This document shows, piece after piece, positions 1-5,321 of a stretch of 5,838 nt of DNA. Source of the DNA: Pseudolabrys sp. GTDB taxonomy: Bacteria; Pseudomonadota; Alphaproteobacteria; Rhizobiales; Xanthobacteraceae. The translations under genes and the position numbers were made by a program. The stretch spans positions 1 to 5,838 of the forward strand of contig JAFAQJ010000438.1 of NCBI GenBank assembly GCA_019246455.1, read 5' to 3'. Under the pieces are notes generated by a model. The model was given only the letters and a program-made list of their open reading frames with translations. It did no database searches and had not been told where the DNA came from. Within the stretch, counting starts at the first letter, position 1; every line of letters begins with the position of its first letter.

Positions 1-294
1 ATTCTGCAGATCGAAGCGCAGCATCTGCTCGGCTTTCTCAGACACTTTGACCGGTTTCGGCGTCACTGTCGGCATTTCCCCGAGATAGTCGATCTGGCGG
101 GCGAGTGTCAGGGCGTGGCTGAGTTCTTGCTTAGCGTGCTCAGTGAGCTGTTCAGCGATGCTCATGTAGGGCGCGCCCTTGAGCACCTGCGAGTACACGA
201 CGTAAGCAATGATGGCCTGATATTCGCGCGCGAGGTCTTCATTCAACAGTTCAGCAAGACGCTTGCGCGTGATGGGCCCTTGGCCTTCGGCCAT
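1..294 (-). CDS. Ferritin-like (bacterioferritin/Dps-type) protein, C-terminal part missing at the window edge
   Basis: The first 98 codons of a four-helix-bundle ferritin-like protein are present; the rest lies beyond position 1. Such proteins bind a di-iron centre, oxidise Fe(II) and store or detoxify iron in the cytoplasm. Visible signs are the helix A glutamate in LAREYQAI (E24) and the helix B ExxH motif in KQELSHA (E57, H60), followed by ARQIDYLG, as in rhizobial ferritin-like proteins of roughly 160-170 residues, so a little over half is here. The ATG at 294 follows the DUF3309 stop by one base (TGAGATG), so translation is probably coupled; GGGACGGA just upstream can serve as the ribosome binding site. 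The EcfG-like promoter at 523-498 probably drives both genes. Family assignment is fairly secure; whether it is a true storage ferritin, a Dps-like protein or a rubrerythrin relative cannot be settled from half the protein. Confidence 0.85.
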   Translation of the reverse strand, partial: MAEGQGPITRKRLAELLNEDLAREYQAIIAYVVYSQVLKGAPYMSIAEQLTEHAKQELSHALTLARQIDYLGEMPTVTPKPVKVSEKAEQMLRFDLQN

Positions 295-295
295 C

Positions 296-460
296 TCAAA
301 TCCGTCCCATCAACAGAAGGATCAGCAAGATGACGATCACGAGTCCCAAACCCCCACCGCCGTAGTAACCGGTCCCGTAGAAGGGGCCGCCGCCAATGCC
401 GCTGAACCCGCCCAGAAGCGCAATAACCAAAATGATCAGAATGATTGTGCCGAGGCTCAT
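296..460 (-). CDS. DUF3309 family small Gly-rich membrane protein
   Basis: This 54-residue protein starts MSLGTIILIILVIALLGG, has a Gly/Tyr-rich middle (residues 17-38) and ends in a second hydrophobic stretch, VIVILLILLLMGRI. That layout (two short hydrophobic segments joined by a Gly/Pro/Tyr-rich loop, beginning MSLGTI and ending in a leucine run before GRI) is the signature of DUF3309, a family of about 50-55 residues with no known function. It is probably an inner-membrane peptide with a hairpin topology. GGGGA at 470-466 is a good ribosome binding site. It is the first gene of the operon with the ferritin-like gene, one base apart, behind a probable EcfG promoter, which suggests a role in general stress; its biochemical role is unknown. 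Confidence 0.85.
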   Translation of the reverse strand: MSLGTIILIILVIALLGGFSGIGGGPFYGTGYYGGGGLGLVIVILLILLLMGRI

Positions 461-698
461 GATGATCCCCTGTCAGAAGTTCCCAAGCCGCCGCTATAAC
501 TAGGAAGTCCGCGATAAAGTTCCGTCTGAGTAGGACGCGTTAAAAGTTCACAGCCGCTCCCGGAGGCCGTCGTTCGGTAGAACCAAGGCGCCGTATGCAC
601 GCCGGTGAGGTTTCTCGCTGCCGACGTAGCGCTCCCCTCTCCGCGCGCCGATCGAACGAACTTAATCGTTTCGAGTTTGGATATGCCAGGAGGGCTCA
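461..698. other. Divergent intergenic region between the ferritin operon and the Fet4-like gene
   Basis: This 238-base non-coding stretch separates divergent transcription units. It holds the minus-strand EcfG-like promoter at 523-498 and, at 688-694, the strong ribosome binding site AGGAGGG of the plus-strand gene, four bases before its ATG. I could not identify a convincing plus-strand promoter: there is no GGAAC on that strand and no clear sigma-70 pair. An imperfect palindrome, CGAACGA-N6-TCGTTTCG with one extra base in the right arm, lies around 654-674 and could be a regulator site, but the match is weak. Confidence 0.5.
498..523 (-). promoter_or_regulatory. Probable EcfG (general stress sigma factor) promoter for the DUF3309-ferritin operon
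   Basis: On the minus strand GGAAC (523-519) is followed after 17 bases by AGTT (501-498), one mismatch from the alphaproteobacterial EcfG consensus GGAAC-N16/17-CGTT. Transcription would start near 490, giving a leader of about 30 bases containing the ribosome binding site GGGGA. It is well placed for the DUF3309 gene. The match is seen; use of the site is inferred. Confidence 0.6.
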
Positions 699-1148
699 AT
701 GTCCCATTTGTCACAGGACGGCAAAAAACGCGTTCATCCCATTCAGCGCGCGTTCAGCAAATTTGCCAATGCAGTCGCTCGCGAATCGGGACGCCCCTCA
801 ATTTTTGTCTCCGCCCTTTTGGTAGTCATACTCTGGGCGGCGACCGGCCCCGTATTCCACTATTCCGACACGTGGCAGCTCGTCATCAATACCGGCACGA
901 CCATCGTAACGTTTTTGATGGTCTTTCTCATTCAGAATTCGCAGAACCGCGATAGCGCCGCGATCCAGGTCAAGCTTGACGAACTTATTCGCGCGAGTGC
1001 TGCAAAGAATTTTTTCGTAGGTATTGAGCACCTCACCGACATCGAGATCGAGCGTCTTCGGGATGCCATCGAACGTCGTGCAAAAAAAACGCACTCCACA
1101 CTAGGCGCAGTCGAGGAAAGGGCCGAGCGGGCGGCCGAAAAAGCCTGA
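699..1148 (+). CDS. Low affinity iron permease (Fet4-like) family membrane protein
   Basis: The 149-residue protein resembles the bacterial members of the family named after yeast Fet4 (Iron_permease). Its core FSKFANAVARESGRP is followed by transmembrane segment 1 (about 34-51, ending ATGP), SDTWQ, and segment 2 (about 60-78, NTGTTIVTFLMVFLIQ). Next come the conserved QNSQNRDSAAIQVKLDELIR and a charged cytoplasmic tail rich in Glu, Arg and Ala that is probably helical. With only two membrane segments it is much shorter than yeast Fet4, so iron transport should not be assumed; many such bacterial proteins have no tested function. AGGAGGG at 688-694 fixes the start. The gene is followed after three bases by the cupin gene, probably in one operon, and is divergent from the ferritin-like operon. 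Confidence 0.82.
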   Translation: MSHLSQDGKKRVHPIQRAFSKFANAVARESGRPSIFVSALLVVILWAATGPVFHYSDTWQLVINTGTTIVTFLMVFLIQNSQNRDSAAIQVKLDELIRASAAKNFFVGIEHLTDIEIERLRDAIERRAKKTHSTLGAVEERAERAAEKA

Positions 1149-1151
1149 CGT

Positions 1152-1748
1152 ATGCGCACTCACAAAATTGAACCGATCAAGCGATTGCTCGAGAATGCTA
1201 CTGGGATCGCGGTCCCTACTGAGGGCGACGCCCGTCGCTCGGTCAGAAATGTCAAACCGACAGCCTACAGGTTTGCTGCCGACGGCTACATTCCCAATAA
1301 CCGGACATTTCCGTTGTTTGTACATCGAGGCGCAATCCGCTTCGACCGCCGGTACGATGCCGCGGCGATTGTTGAACGTGTCTTTGGTTCGAACGGCTGG
1401 AAAAAGGCCTGGCGCAACGGCATCTACGATTTCGTGCACTACCATCCGAAAGTGTTCGAGGTTCTCGGCATTGCCCGCGGTTCGGCAAACGTTCGGCTCG
1501 GCGGAAACAGGGGAACGTCACTGACGCTCCGCGCTGGGGATGTAATCATTATTCCGCCGGGCGTCGGGCATGAGTGCTTACGTCACACCGATGATTTTCT
1601 GGTGGTCGGTGCTTATCCGCCGACCGGCACATATAGCGAATGCCGGGGAAGCTATCAGGAATATGCCAAGGCCATTCGCCAGATCCGGCGGGTGCCGCGC
1701 CCAAAGAAACACCCCCTCTATGGACGAACGCGTCGGCTTAACTGGTAA
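1152..1748 (+). CDS. Cupin-domain protein, YjlB type
   Basis: The 198-residue protein has a single cupin barrel in its second half and resembles Bacillus YjlB, whose function is unknown. Cupin motif 1 is complete: G90-X5-H96-X-H98-X4-E103-X6-G110. Motif 2 is present up to its histidine: G129-X5-P135-X-G137-X2-H140. The four expected metal ligands H96, H98, E103 and H140 are therefore intact, so it should bind a divalent metal, often Fe(II) or Mn(II) in this fold, and could be a small-molecule enzyme or binding protein. The family-typical VVGAYPP follows at 151-157. No signal peptide is seen, so it is cytoplasmic. The ATG is three bases after the stop of the Fet4-like gene, with no clear ribosome binding site of its own, which points to translational coupling. 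Its 3' end overlaps the opposing HAD gene by 11 bases. Confidence 0.88.
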   Translation: MRTHKIEPIKRLLENATGIAVPTEGDARRSVRNVKPTAYRFAADGYIPNNRTFPLFVHRGAIRFDRRYDAAAIVERVFGSNGWKKAWRNGIYDFVHYHPKVFEVLGIARGSANVRLGGNRGTSLTLRAGDVIIIPPGVGHECLRHTDDFLVVGAYPPTGTYSECRGSYQEYAKAIRQIRRVPRPKKHPLYGRTRRLNW

Positions 1749-2184
1749 TCACATTGTCAGGTGTAAACGGCGAACGTCCGTTAAGATAATTGGCGAGGTC
1801 GCGAGCGAGATCGGCAGTTAATCCAGTGCGCGGGCTGGCCTGAAACAGCGGCAGCCCTTCGAAGTATTGGTCCTCGTCATCCAGGATAGCAAAGCGTTCA
1901 ACCTGGGGATGGCGCTTAACCCAGCGCAGGATGCCGCGTCGCCGCTCGCGCTTCGAGCCCTTCCCGATCCGGTCGAAAAGTACGATCCCACTGCGGTTGA
2001 ACACACGCATCGCGTTGGGTTCATGCCGCCAACTACTGCTCATGACAAGTTTGGCGCCCGTTTTGCGCACGAGTTGTTGGAGACGCACGACAAGTGTTCG
2101 ATCGAGGATATACGTTCGGTCACATGGATTGGCGGTCTTGGCGCAATTGAGAACGCCGTCAACGTCAAAGAAAATAACTTTCAT
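1738..2184 (-). CDS. HAD-family hydrolase, similar to the HAD domain of Swiss Army Knife RNA repair proteins
   Basis: The 148-residue protein begins with HAD motif I, IFFDVDGVLN (nucleophile D7, acid/base D9). Motif II is VMSSSW (S49-S51, then W52 R53), a lysine/arginine-rich stretch with K75/K78 and RRGILRWVK may supply motif III, and motif IV is AILDDED (D102, D103). The small size, the SSSWR signature, LDDEDQYF and the closing RTGLT are typical of standalone relatives of the HAD domain found in 'Swiss Army Knife' RNA repair proteins. It is therefore probably a soluble Mg-dependent phosphatase; a role on nucleic-acid ends is an inference from that domain family, and a small-molecule phosphatase is equally possible. 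Its ATG overlaps the stop of the upstream 68-residue gene (ATGA, 2184-2181), a sign of translational coupling. Confidence 0.85.
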   Translation of the reverse strand: MKVIFFDVDGVLNCAKTANPCDRTYILDRTLVVRLQQLVRKTGAKLVMSSSWRHEPNAMRVFNRSGIVLFDRIGKGSKRERRRGILRWVKRHPQVERFAILDDEDQYFEGLPLFQASPRTGLTADLARDLANYLNGRSPFTPDNVITS

Positions 2185-2387
2185 GCATGGGCATCTGCGA
2201 TCTGCTCATAGGGAATTGTGACCCACGTGCCGTCTTGAGCGGTCGCTTCTATGTGCATCTCGTAGGAGACGAGATGCGGTTCGATGCGTGTCGATGTGCC
2301 ATCAGTTTTCTCAATCACCACGCTGCCCCGCGCTTCAACGGCATCTTGAAAGGCTTGCTGGATTTTTTGCCTGACAGAAAGGTCCAT
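2181..2387 (-). CDS. Hypothetical 68-residue protein co-encoded with the HAD hydrolase
   Basis: I do not recognise this family. The 68 residues divide into a probable N-terminal helix (SVRQKIQQAFQDAVEARG, 4-21) and a region likely to form beta strands (SVVIEKTDGTSTRIEP, SYEMHIEA, DGTWVTIPYEQI). There is no signal peptide, membrane segment or cysteine, so it is probably a small soluble acidic protein. An in-frame TGA lies two codons before the ATG at 2387, so a longer start is excluded, although no clear ribosome binding site precedes it. The stop codon overlaps the HAD start by four bases, so both are almost certainly made from one transcript. It may be a partner, regulator or substrate adaptor of the HAD protein, but nothing in the sequence shows which. 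Confidence 0.72.
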   Translation of the reverse strand: MDLSVRQKIQQAFQDAVEARGSVVIEKTDGTSTRIEPHLVSYEMHIEATAQDGTWVTIPYEQIADAHA

Positions 2388-2481
2388 CGCAGTTCAACGC
2401 GCGACCCGTGGCTCAAGTTCATGGTCTGGCCAAGCAACGCGCGATCTCTACTGGCGCCCACCCTGAAGAACCTACGGCAAC

Positions 2482-2515
2482 CGGAACAAAAGATGTCGCT
2501 AAGACGTTTGTTCCG
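2482..2515. repeat. Perfect 9-bp inverted repeat spanning the stress promoter
   Basis: CGGAACAAA (2482-2490) and its exact reverse complement TTTGTTCCG (2507-2515) flank 16 bases. The left arm contains the -35 element and the right arm starts within the -10 element of the promoter at 2483-2508. It could be an operator whose binding protein would block or assist the sigma factor, or a chance symmetry built on the GGAAC element. Confidence 0.6.
2483..2508 (+). promoter_or_regulatory. EcfG-type general stress promoter, perfect match
   Basis: GGAAC (2483-2487) is separated by 17 bases from CGTT (2505-2508), exactly the EcfG consensus of alphaproteobacteria. Transcription should begin near 2514, about 12 bases before the ribosome binding site GGAGG. 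The CGTT element ends 27 bases before the ATG at 2536, the same distance as in the next unit (2937 to 2965). Confidence 0.8.
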
Positions 2516-2525
2516 ACAGATTAAT

Positions 2526-2530
2526 GGAGG
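2526..2530 (+). promoter_or_regulatory. Ribosome binding site that decides the start at 2536
   Basis: GGAGG sits five bases before the ATG at 2536. An in-frame ATG at 2524 overlaps this site and would add four residues before the signal peptide, so 2536 is the better start. Confidence 0.8.
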
Positions 2531-2535
2531 CAATC

Positions 2536-2835
2536 ATGAACAAACTCATTATTTCTGGCTTGGCGGCGGCGTTAGCCTTGTCCTTAGCGCTGCCCGCTAA
2601 CGCGGCCGGTTCGAAGCAAAAGGTGTCAGCGGAAGTGCAAGCATCTTGCAAGGCTCAGGCTGCGAAGAAATTCTCGGCTGTCCATTTCTTGAAGCGCCGC
2701 GCCTATACGAATAACTGCATCGAGCAGCATGCTCGCGCTAACGTTCAACCGAAGGCCAAGGCGACGACCGCAGAAAGTCAAAAGGCCGAAAAACCCGCGG
2801 CGACCACGGGTCAGAACGCCAAACCAGCGCAATAG
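2536..2835 (+). CDS. Small secreted (periplasmic) protein with one cysteine pair
   Basis: The 99-residue precursor has a clear Sec signal peptide (MNKLIISGLAAALALSLALPANAA, cleavage near residue 24). The mature part has a compact two-cysteine section, SCKAQAAKKFSAVHFLKRRAYTNNC (C38 and C61), then a Lys/Ala/Thr/Gln-rich, probably disordered tail from about residue 70. The spacing and basic character of the cysteine section loosely recall PsiF-type repeats, but I would not assign it there. It is probably periplasmic with a single disulfide. It stands alone: a perfect EcfG-type promoter lies upstream and a strong terminator follows at 2870-2901, so it should be induced in the general stress response. 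Function is unknown; similar small basic secreted proteins are common in Bradyrhizobium. Confidence 0.85.
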   Translation: MNKLIISGLAAALALSLALPANAAGSKQKVSAEVQASCKAQAAKKFSAVHFLKRRAYTNNCIEQHARANVQPKAKATTAESQKAEKPAATTGQNAKPAQ

Positions 2836-2869
2836 GTCTAAAACTCAACCACCGGTGCCGAGTAGATGG

Positions 2870-2901
2870 AAGGAGCCGCCCCGCCGGGCGGTTCCTTTTT
2901 T
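2870..2901 (+). terminator. Rho-independent terminator after the 99-residue secreted protein
   Basis: The arms AAGGAGCCGCCC (2870-2881) and GGGCGGTTCCTT (2886-2897) pair with one G-U across a CGCC loop and run into a T tract at 2896-2901. It isolates this gene from the stress promoter that begins 12 bases downstream at 2913. Confidence 0.9.
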
Positions 2902-2912
2902 ATTTCCTGCGT

Positions 2913-2937
2913 GGAACGGCGCCCGCGGGTTGGCGTT
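2913..2937 (+). promoter_or_regulatory. EcfG-type general stress promoter, perfect match
   Basis: GGAAC (2913-2917) and CGTT (2934-2937) are 16 bases apart, the other spacing accepted by EcfG-type sigma factors. The predicted start near 2944 leaves a short leader containing the ribosome binding site AGGAGAGG (2954-2961), which lies just before the ATG at 2965. Confidence 0.8.
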
Positions 2938-2964
2938 AGAAATCGTACAAACTAGGAGAGGAAC

Positions 2965-3189
2965 ATGCGTCAAATTATTCTGGGACTCGCGCTGGCTGTA
3001 GGCGTTTCATCCTTCGCGGCAGCGCAGACCACCGAGTTCTACGTAGTGCAGGACGTGAAAACCAAGAAATGCACCGTCGTAGACAAAAAGCCGATGACGA
3101 CTGAGACCACTGTCGTTGGCAACGGCGTCTACAAGACCAAGGTCGAAGCCGAAACTGGGATGAAGTCGGTCAAGGTCTGCACGAACTAA
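2965..3189 (+). CDS. Small secreted (periplasmic) two-cysteine protein
   Basis: The 74-residue precursor has a Sec signal peptide, MRQIILGLALAVGVSSFAAA, with cleavage before Q21. The mature protein of about 54 residues (starting TTEFYVVQDVKTKKCTVVD) is rich in Thr, Lys and Val, probably all beta, with cysteines C36 and C72 near its two ends that could close into a disulfide. The pattern YVVQDVKTKKC...GNGVYKT...A..GMKSVKVC is one I associate with small uncharacterised secreted proteins of Bradyrhizobium and relatives. AGGAGAGG at 2954-2961 supports the start. It is a single-gene unit with a perfect EcfG-type promoter and a terminator at 3210-3240, so stress induction is likely. Its function is unknown. 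Confidence 0.87.
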   Translation: MRQIILGLALAVGVSSFAAAQTTEFYVVQDVKTKKCTVVDKKPMTTETTVVGNGVYKTKVEAETGMKSVKVCTN

Positions 3190-3209
3190 CCTCAGAGTGT
3201 GGTCGACAG

Positions 3210-3240
3210 AAAAGCCCGGTTGCAATGACCGGGCTTTTTT
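3210..3240 (+). terminator. Rho-independent terminator after the 74-residue secreted protein
   Basis: AAAAGCCCGGT (3210-3220) and ACCGGGCTTTT (3228-3238) form a perfect 11-bp stem with a seven-base loop, ending in six T residues (3235-3240). Confidence 0.93.
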
Positions 3241-3263
3241 GTCGCCGATGGCTGCAAGTCAGC

Positions 3264-3288
3264 GGAACAGGCATTCATGTGCTGTTCC
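3264..3288. repeat. Inverted repeat upstream of the L,D-transpeptidase gene
   Basis: GGAACAG (3264-3270) and CTGTTCC (3282-3288) are perfect reverse complements, 11 bases apart, 36 bases before the TTG start at 3324. The symmetry suggests a dimeric regulator site. The left arm looks like an EcfG -35, but the nearest TGTT lies only 14 bases away, too close for a normal EcfG promoter. No other promoter is obvious in this gap. Confidence 0.5.
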
Positions 3289-3323
3289 TCCCTTCGAGCT
3301 TTTTGGAATGAGCGAGCAAATAA

Positions 3324-4868
3324 TTGAAAGCTAATCGGCCCATAAAGGCGAACAGAAATCGCGGGGCAACGACCATTCTGATCGCCATCGCGACGATCGG
3401 CTTAGCGACAGCGCACACAGTCGCCGTCGCCAAACCGGTGTCCCCTGCTCCTCAAAAGGAAGCAGCAGCAGCTCGCGATGCTGGCGAACCCATTATGGCG
3501 ATTGTGTCGATCAAAACTCAACAGGTCACGTTCTACGATGCGGAAGGTTGGATTTTCCGGGCTCCTGTCTCAACAGGTATAAAGGGGCGCGAAACGCCAG
3601 CTGGTATCTTCGCCGTCATCGAAAAAGACAAAGACCATCACTCGACCATGTATGACGACGCGTGGATGCCGAATATGCAGCGCATTACATGGAATGGGCT
3701 TGCGCTTCATGGCGGTCCACTGCCTGGCTATGCGGCATCTCACGGCTGCATACGGATGCCGTACGGGTTTGCGGAGAAACTTTTCGATAAAACGCGGATC
3801 GGGATGCGCGTGATTATTTCTCCCAATGATGCGTCTCCAGTTGAATTCTCTCATCCTTCGCTACCGAAGCCCAATCGTGCGGAGGTCGCCGCTGCTCCAG
3901 GCCGATTGACAACTCTCAAGCACGACGTGGCAGAGGCTACCAAGGCGGCAGAAGAAGCGAAGAAAGCTGCTCAGGTGGCGGCGCGCGAAACCGCAACGCT
4001 CAGCGCATCTCTGCGTGAGCTGGAAAGGCTTAAACAGCGGGCTGACGTCGACCTTGCGGCTGCAGAGAAAAAACTCGCTGCAAAGACCGACGAAGAAAGA
4101 TCGCCGGCGCAGGACTTAGTACAGAAACTCCGGGCCGCGGCTGAGGAAGCTACGACGCGGCTCGACAAGGCAGCGGCTGACGCGAGTGCTAAGCATGACC
4201 TCGCAGCAGCCGCGAAAGACGCAGCCCAGGCCGCAGAGGCCAAAAAAATTTCCGCTGTTAATGCGGCCAAGGATGCCAAATTAGCGCAAGAGCCGGTGTC
4301 AATCTTCATCAGCAGGGCCACCCGAAAGCTATACGTGCGGCGCAATACGCATGTGCCGGCCCCAGACGGGGGCGGTGAGGTTTTCGATGCCACTATTGTG
4401 GTACCCGTGACGATCCGCGACCCTGAAAAGCGCATTGGAACGCATGTGTTTACCGCCATGGCACGCAACGACGCCGGTTTGCGCTGGAGCGTCGTTTCGG
4501 TCGATACCGCGGATGACCCCACGGACGCGCTCGACCGCATCACCTTCCCGCAAGACATCATGGACCGCGTCGGGTCAACGGTGTTGCCTCGATCCTCCAT
4601 CATCATTTCCGATGAGGCACCGAGTAGCGAGACGAACTATCGCACTGAGTTCGTTGTCGTGTTGAGCAATCAGCCTCAGGGCGGCTTTATCACGCGCAAG
4701 CCTTCGACGGATATTTTGGCCGCCCAGGACAAGACCCGCAGTAGTGATAGCGCTTACGACTTTCAGGGCAGCTGGGATTTCAATAAGAGCCGTACATATA
4801 CGCGCGGCTACTACCCTCGCGATTTTGGACGCCCAGAAGGAACGAGGGATGCGGATCGCTTTAGGTGA
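3324..4868 (+). CDS. L,D-transpeptidase with YkuD domain, long coiled coil and degenerate second YkuD-like domain
   Basis: The 514-residue protein has a basic N-terminus and a hydrophobic signal or anchor (about 15-36). A YkuD domain follows at about 56-166, with the active-site set LHGG (H129) and SHGCIRMP (S139, H140, C142, R144); C142 is the nucleophile and the only cysteine in the protein. Such enzymes form meso-DAP to meso-DAP cross-links in peptidoglycan or attach proteins to it, in the periplasm. Residues 193-322 are an Ala/Lys/Glu-rich coiled coil. Residues 324-432 resemble a second YkuD fold (IFISRATRKLYVRR..., PVTIRDPEKRIGTHVFTA) but have SSIIISDE where SHGC should be, so it is probably inactive. 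The tail (470-514) is rich in Tyr, Arg and Asp. The start is a TTG directly after an in-frame TAA, with only a weak GAGCGAG upstream; no later start keeps the signal segment. Confidence 0.9.
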   Translation: MKANRPIKANRNRGATTILIAIATIGLATAHTVAVAKPVSPAPQKEAAAARDAGEPIMAIVSIKTQQVTFYDAEGWIFRAPVSTGIKGRETPAGIFAVIEKDKDHHSTMYDDAWMPNMQRITWNGLALHGGPLPGYAASHGCIRMPYGFAEKLFDKTRIGMRVIISPNDASPVEFSHPSLPKPNRAEVAAAPGRLTTLKHDVAEATKAAEEAKKAAQVAARETATLSASLRELERLKQRADVDLAAAEKKLAAKTDEERSPAQDLVQKLRAAAEEATTRLDKAAADASAKHDLAAAAKDAAQAAEAKKISAVNAAKDAKLAQEPVSIFISRATRKLYVRRNTHVPAPDGGGEVFDATIVVPVTIRDPEKRIGTHVFTAMARNDAGLRWSVVSVDTADDPTDALDRITFPQDIMDRVGSTVLPRSSIIISDEAPSSETNYRTEFVVVLSNQPQGGFITRKPSTDILAAQDKTRSSDSAYDFQGSWDFNKSRTYTRGYYPRDFGRPEGTRDADRFR

Positions 4869-4885
4869 ATGCGCTCCGCTTTCAC
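4865..4885. other. Hairpin at the end of the L,D-transpeptidase gene
   Basis: GTGAATGCG and CGCTTTCAC pair with one mismatch around a CTC loop, and the stem contains the TGA stop codon. No T tract follows, so it is at best a weak or factor-assisted terminator or an mRNA 3'-end stabiliser. Confidence 0.35.
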
Positions 4886-5019
4886 CGAGGACGAGCTCGC
4901 CGGATTGCCAAGAACATTGCACGGTTGCCGGACCTATCGCTCGGTGTGACTCTTGTCGTATCACGCGGGCGGCCATGCCACTGCTGAAACCGAACGGTTG
5001 TCCAGTTCGTTTAGAGAGC

Positions 5020-5217
5020 ATGCCACGATTCCATATGCACATTATCAACAGGCACATGATCATGGATACTAAGGGTCATCCCTTTGCCGACGCGGATGCG
5101 GCATGCCGCGAAGCGCTGTGCTATCTTCGTTCGCTTAAAAAACTAGGGGAGCAAGTCCGAGCTATCCGCGTCATGGATGATGTCGGCAACGAAGTAGCGG
5201 TGGTTTCCGAGCCGTAG
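5020..5217 (+). CDS. DUF6894 family small protein
   Basis: The 65-residue protein MPRFHMHIINRHMIMDTKG... fits the DUF6894 pattern common in Bradyrhizobium and Methylobacterium: a start like MPRYFFH, then a short linker, D.(E/K)G, an acidic segment followed by AA..EA (DADAACREA, 24-32), and a C-terminal strand V.D..G..V (VMDDVGNEVAVV, 51-62). It is a small soluble alpha/beta protein with no known function. The reading frame is open far upstream, with an ATG at 4975, but the family starts at MPR, and AGAGAG just before 5020 can serve as a ribosome binding site, so I use 5020. The 151 bases after the transpeptidase gene show no clear promoter or strong terminator, so it may be read through from that gene. 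Confidence 0.75.
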   Translation: MPRFHMHIINRHMIMDTKGHPFADADAACREALCYLRSLKKLGEQVRAIRVMDDVGNEVAVVSEP

Positions 5218-5321
5218 CTATTTTCGATGGCAAAGCATGTAACGCTCGCCGCGCAACGCGTCTTTGACGAGCACGACATATCGCCCCACTTAGATGAGGA
5301 GTTCGCCAACCAAGGGCCGCT

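Noticed and set aside
457..714. 85-residue minus-strand frame across the intergenic region
   Set aside because: It covers the EcfG-like promoter, the neighbouring ribosome binding site and the starts of two better supported genes, and its protein looks like no domain.
2187..2600. 137-residue plus-strand frame
   Set aside because: It lies opposite the 68-residue gene, runs through the stress promoter and ends inside the secreted-protein gene, with no recognisable domain.
4436..4455. GGAAC followed by GTTT as another stress promoter
   Set aside because: The spacing is far too short and the site is inside the transpeptidase coding sequence.
3971..4606. 211-residue minus-strand frame inside the transpeptidase gene
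   Set aside because: It is the Ala/Ser-rich mirror of the GC-rich coiled-coil codons on the plus strand, a common artefact, and has no signal, motif or ribosome binding site.
4744..5019. Upstream extension of the DUF6894 gene in the same open frame
   Set aside because: It overlaps the transpeptidase C-terminus, and the family begins with MPR followed by an aromatic residue, matching the start at 5020.
4575..5063. 162-residue minus-strand frame
   Set aside because: It is antisense to the transpeptidase C-terminus and the DUF6894 start, with a composition not resembling a protein family.
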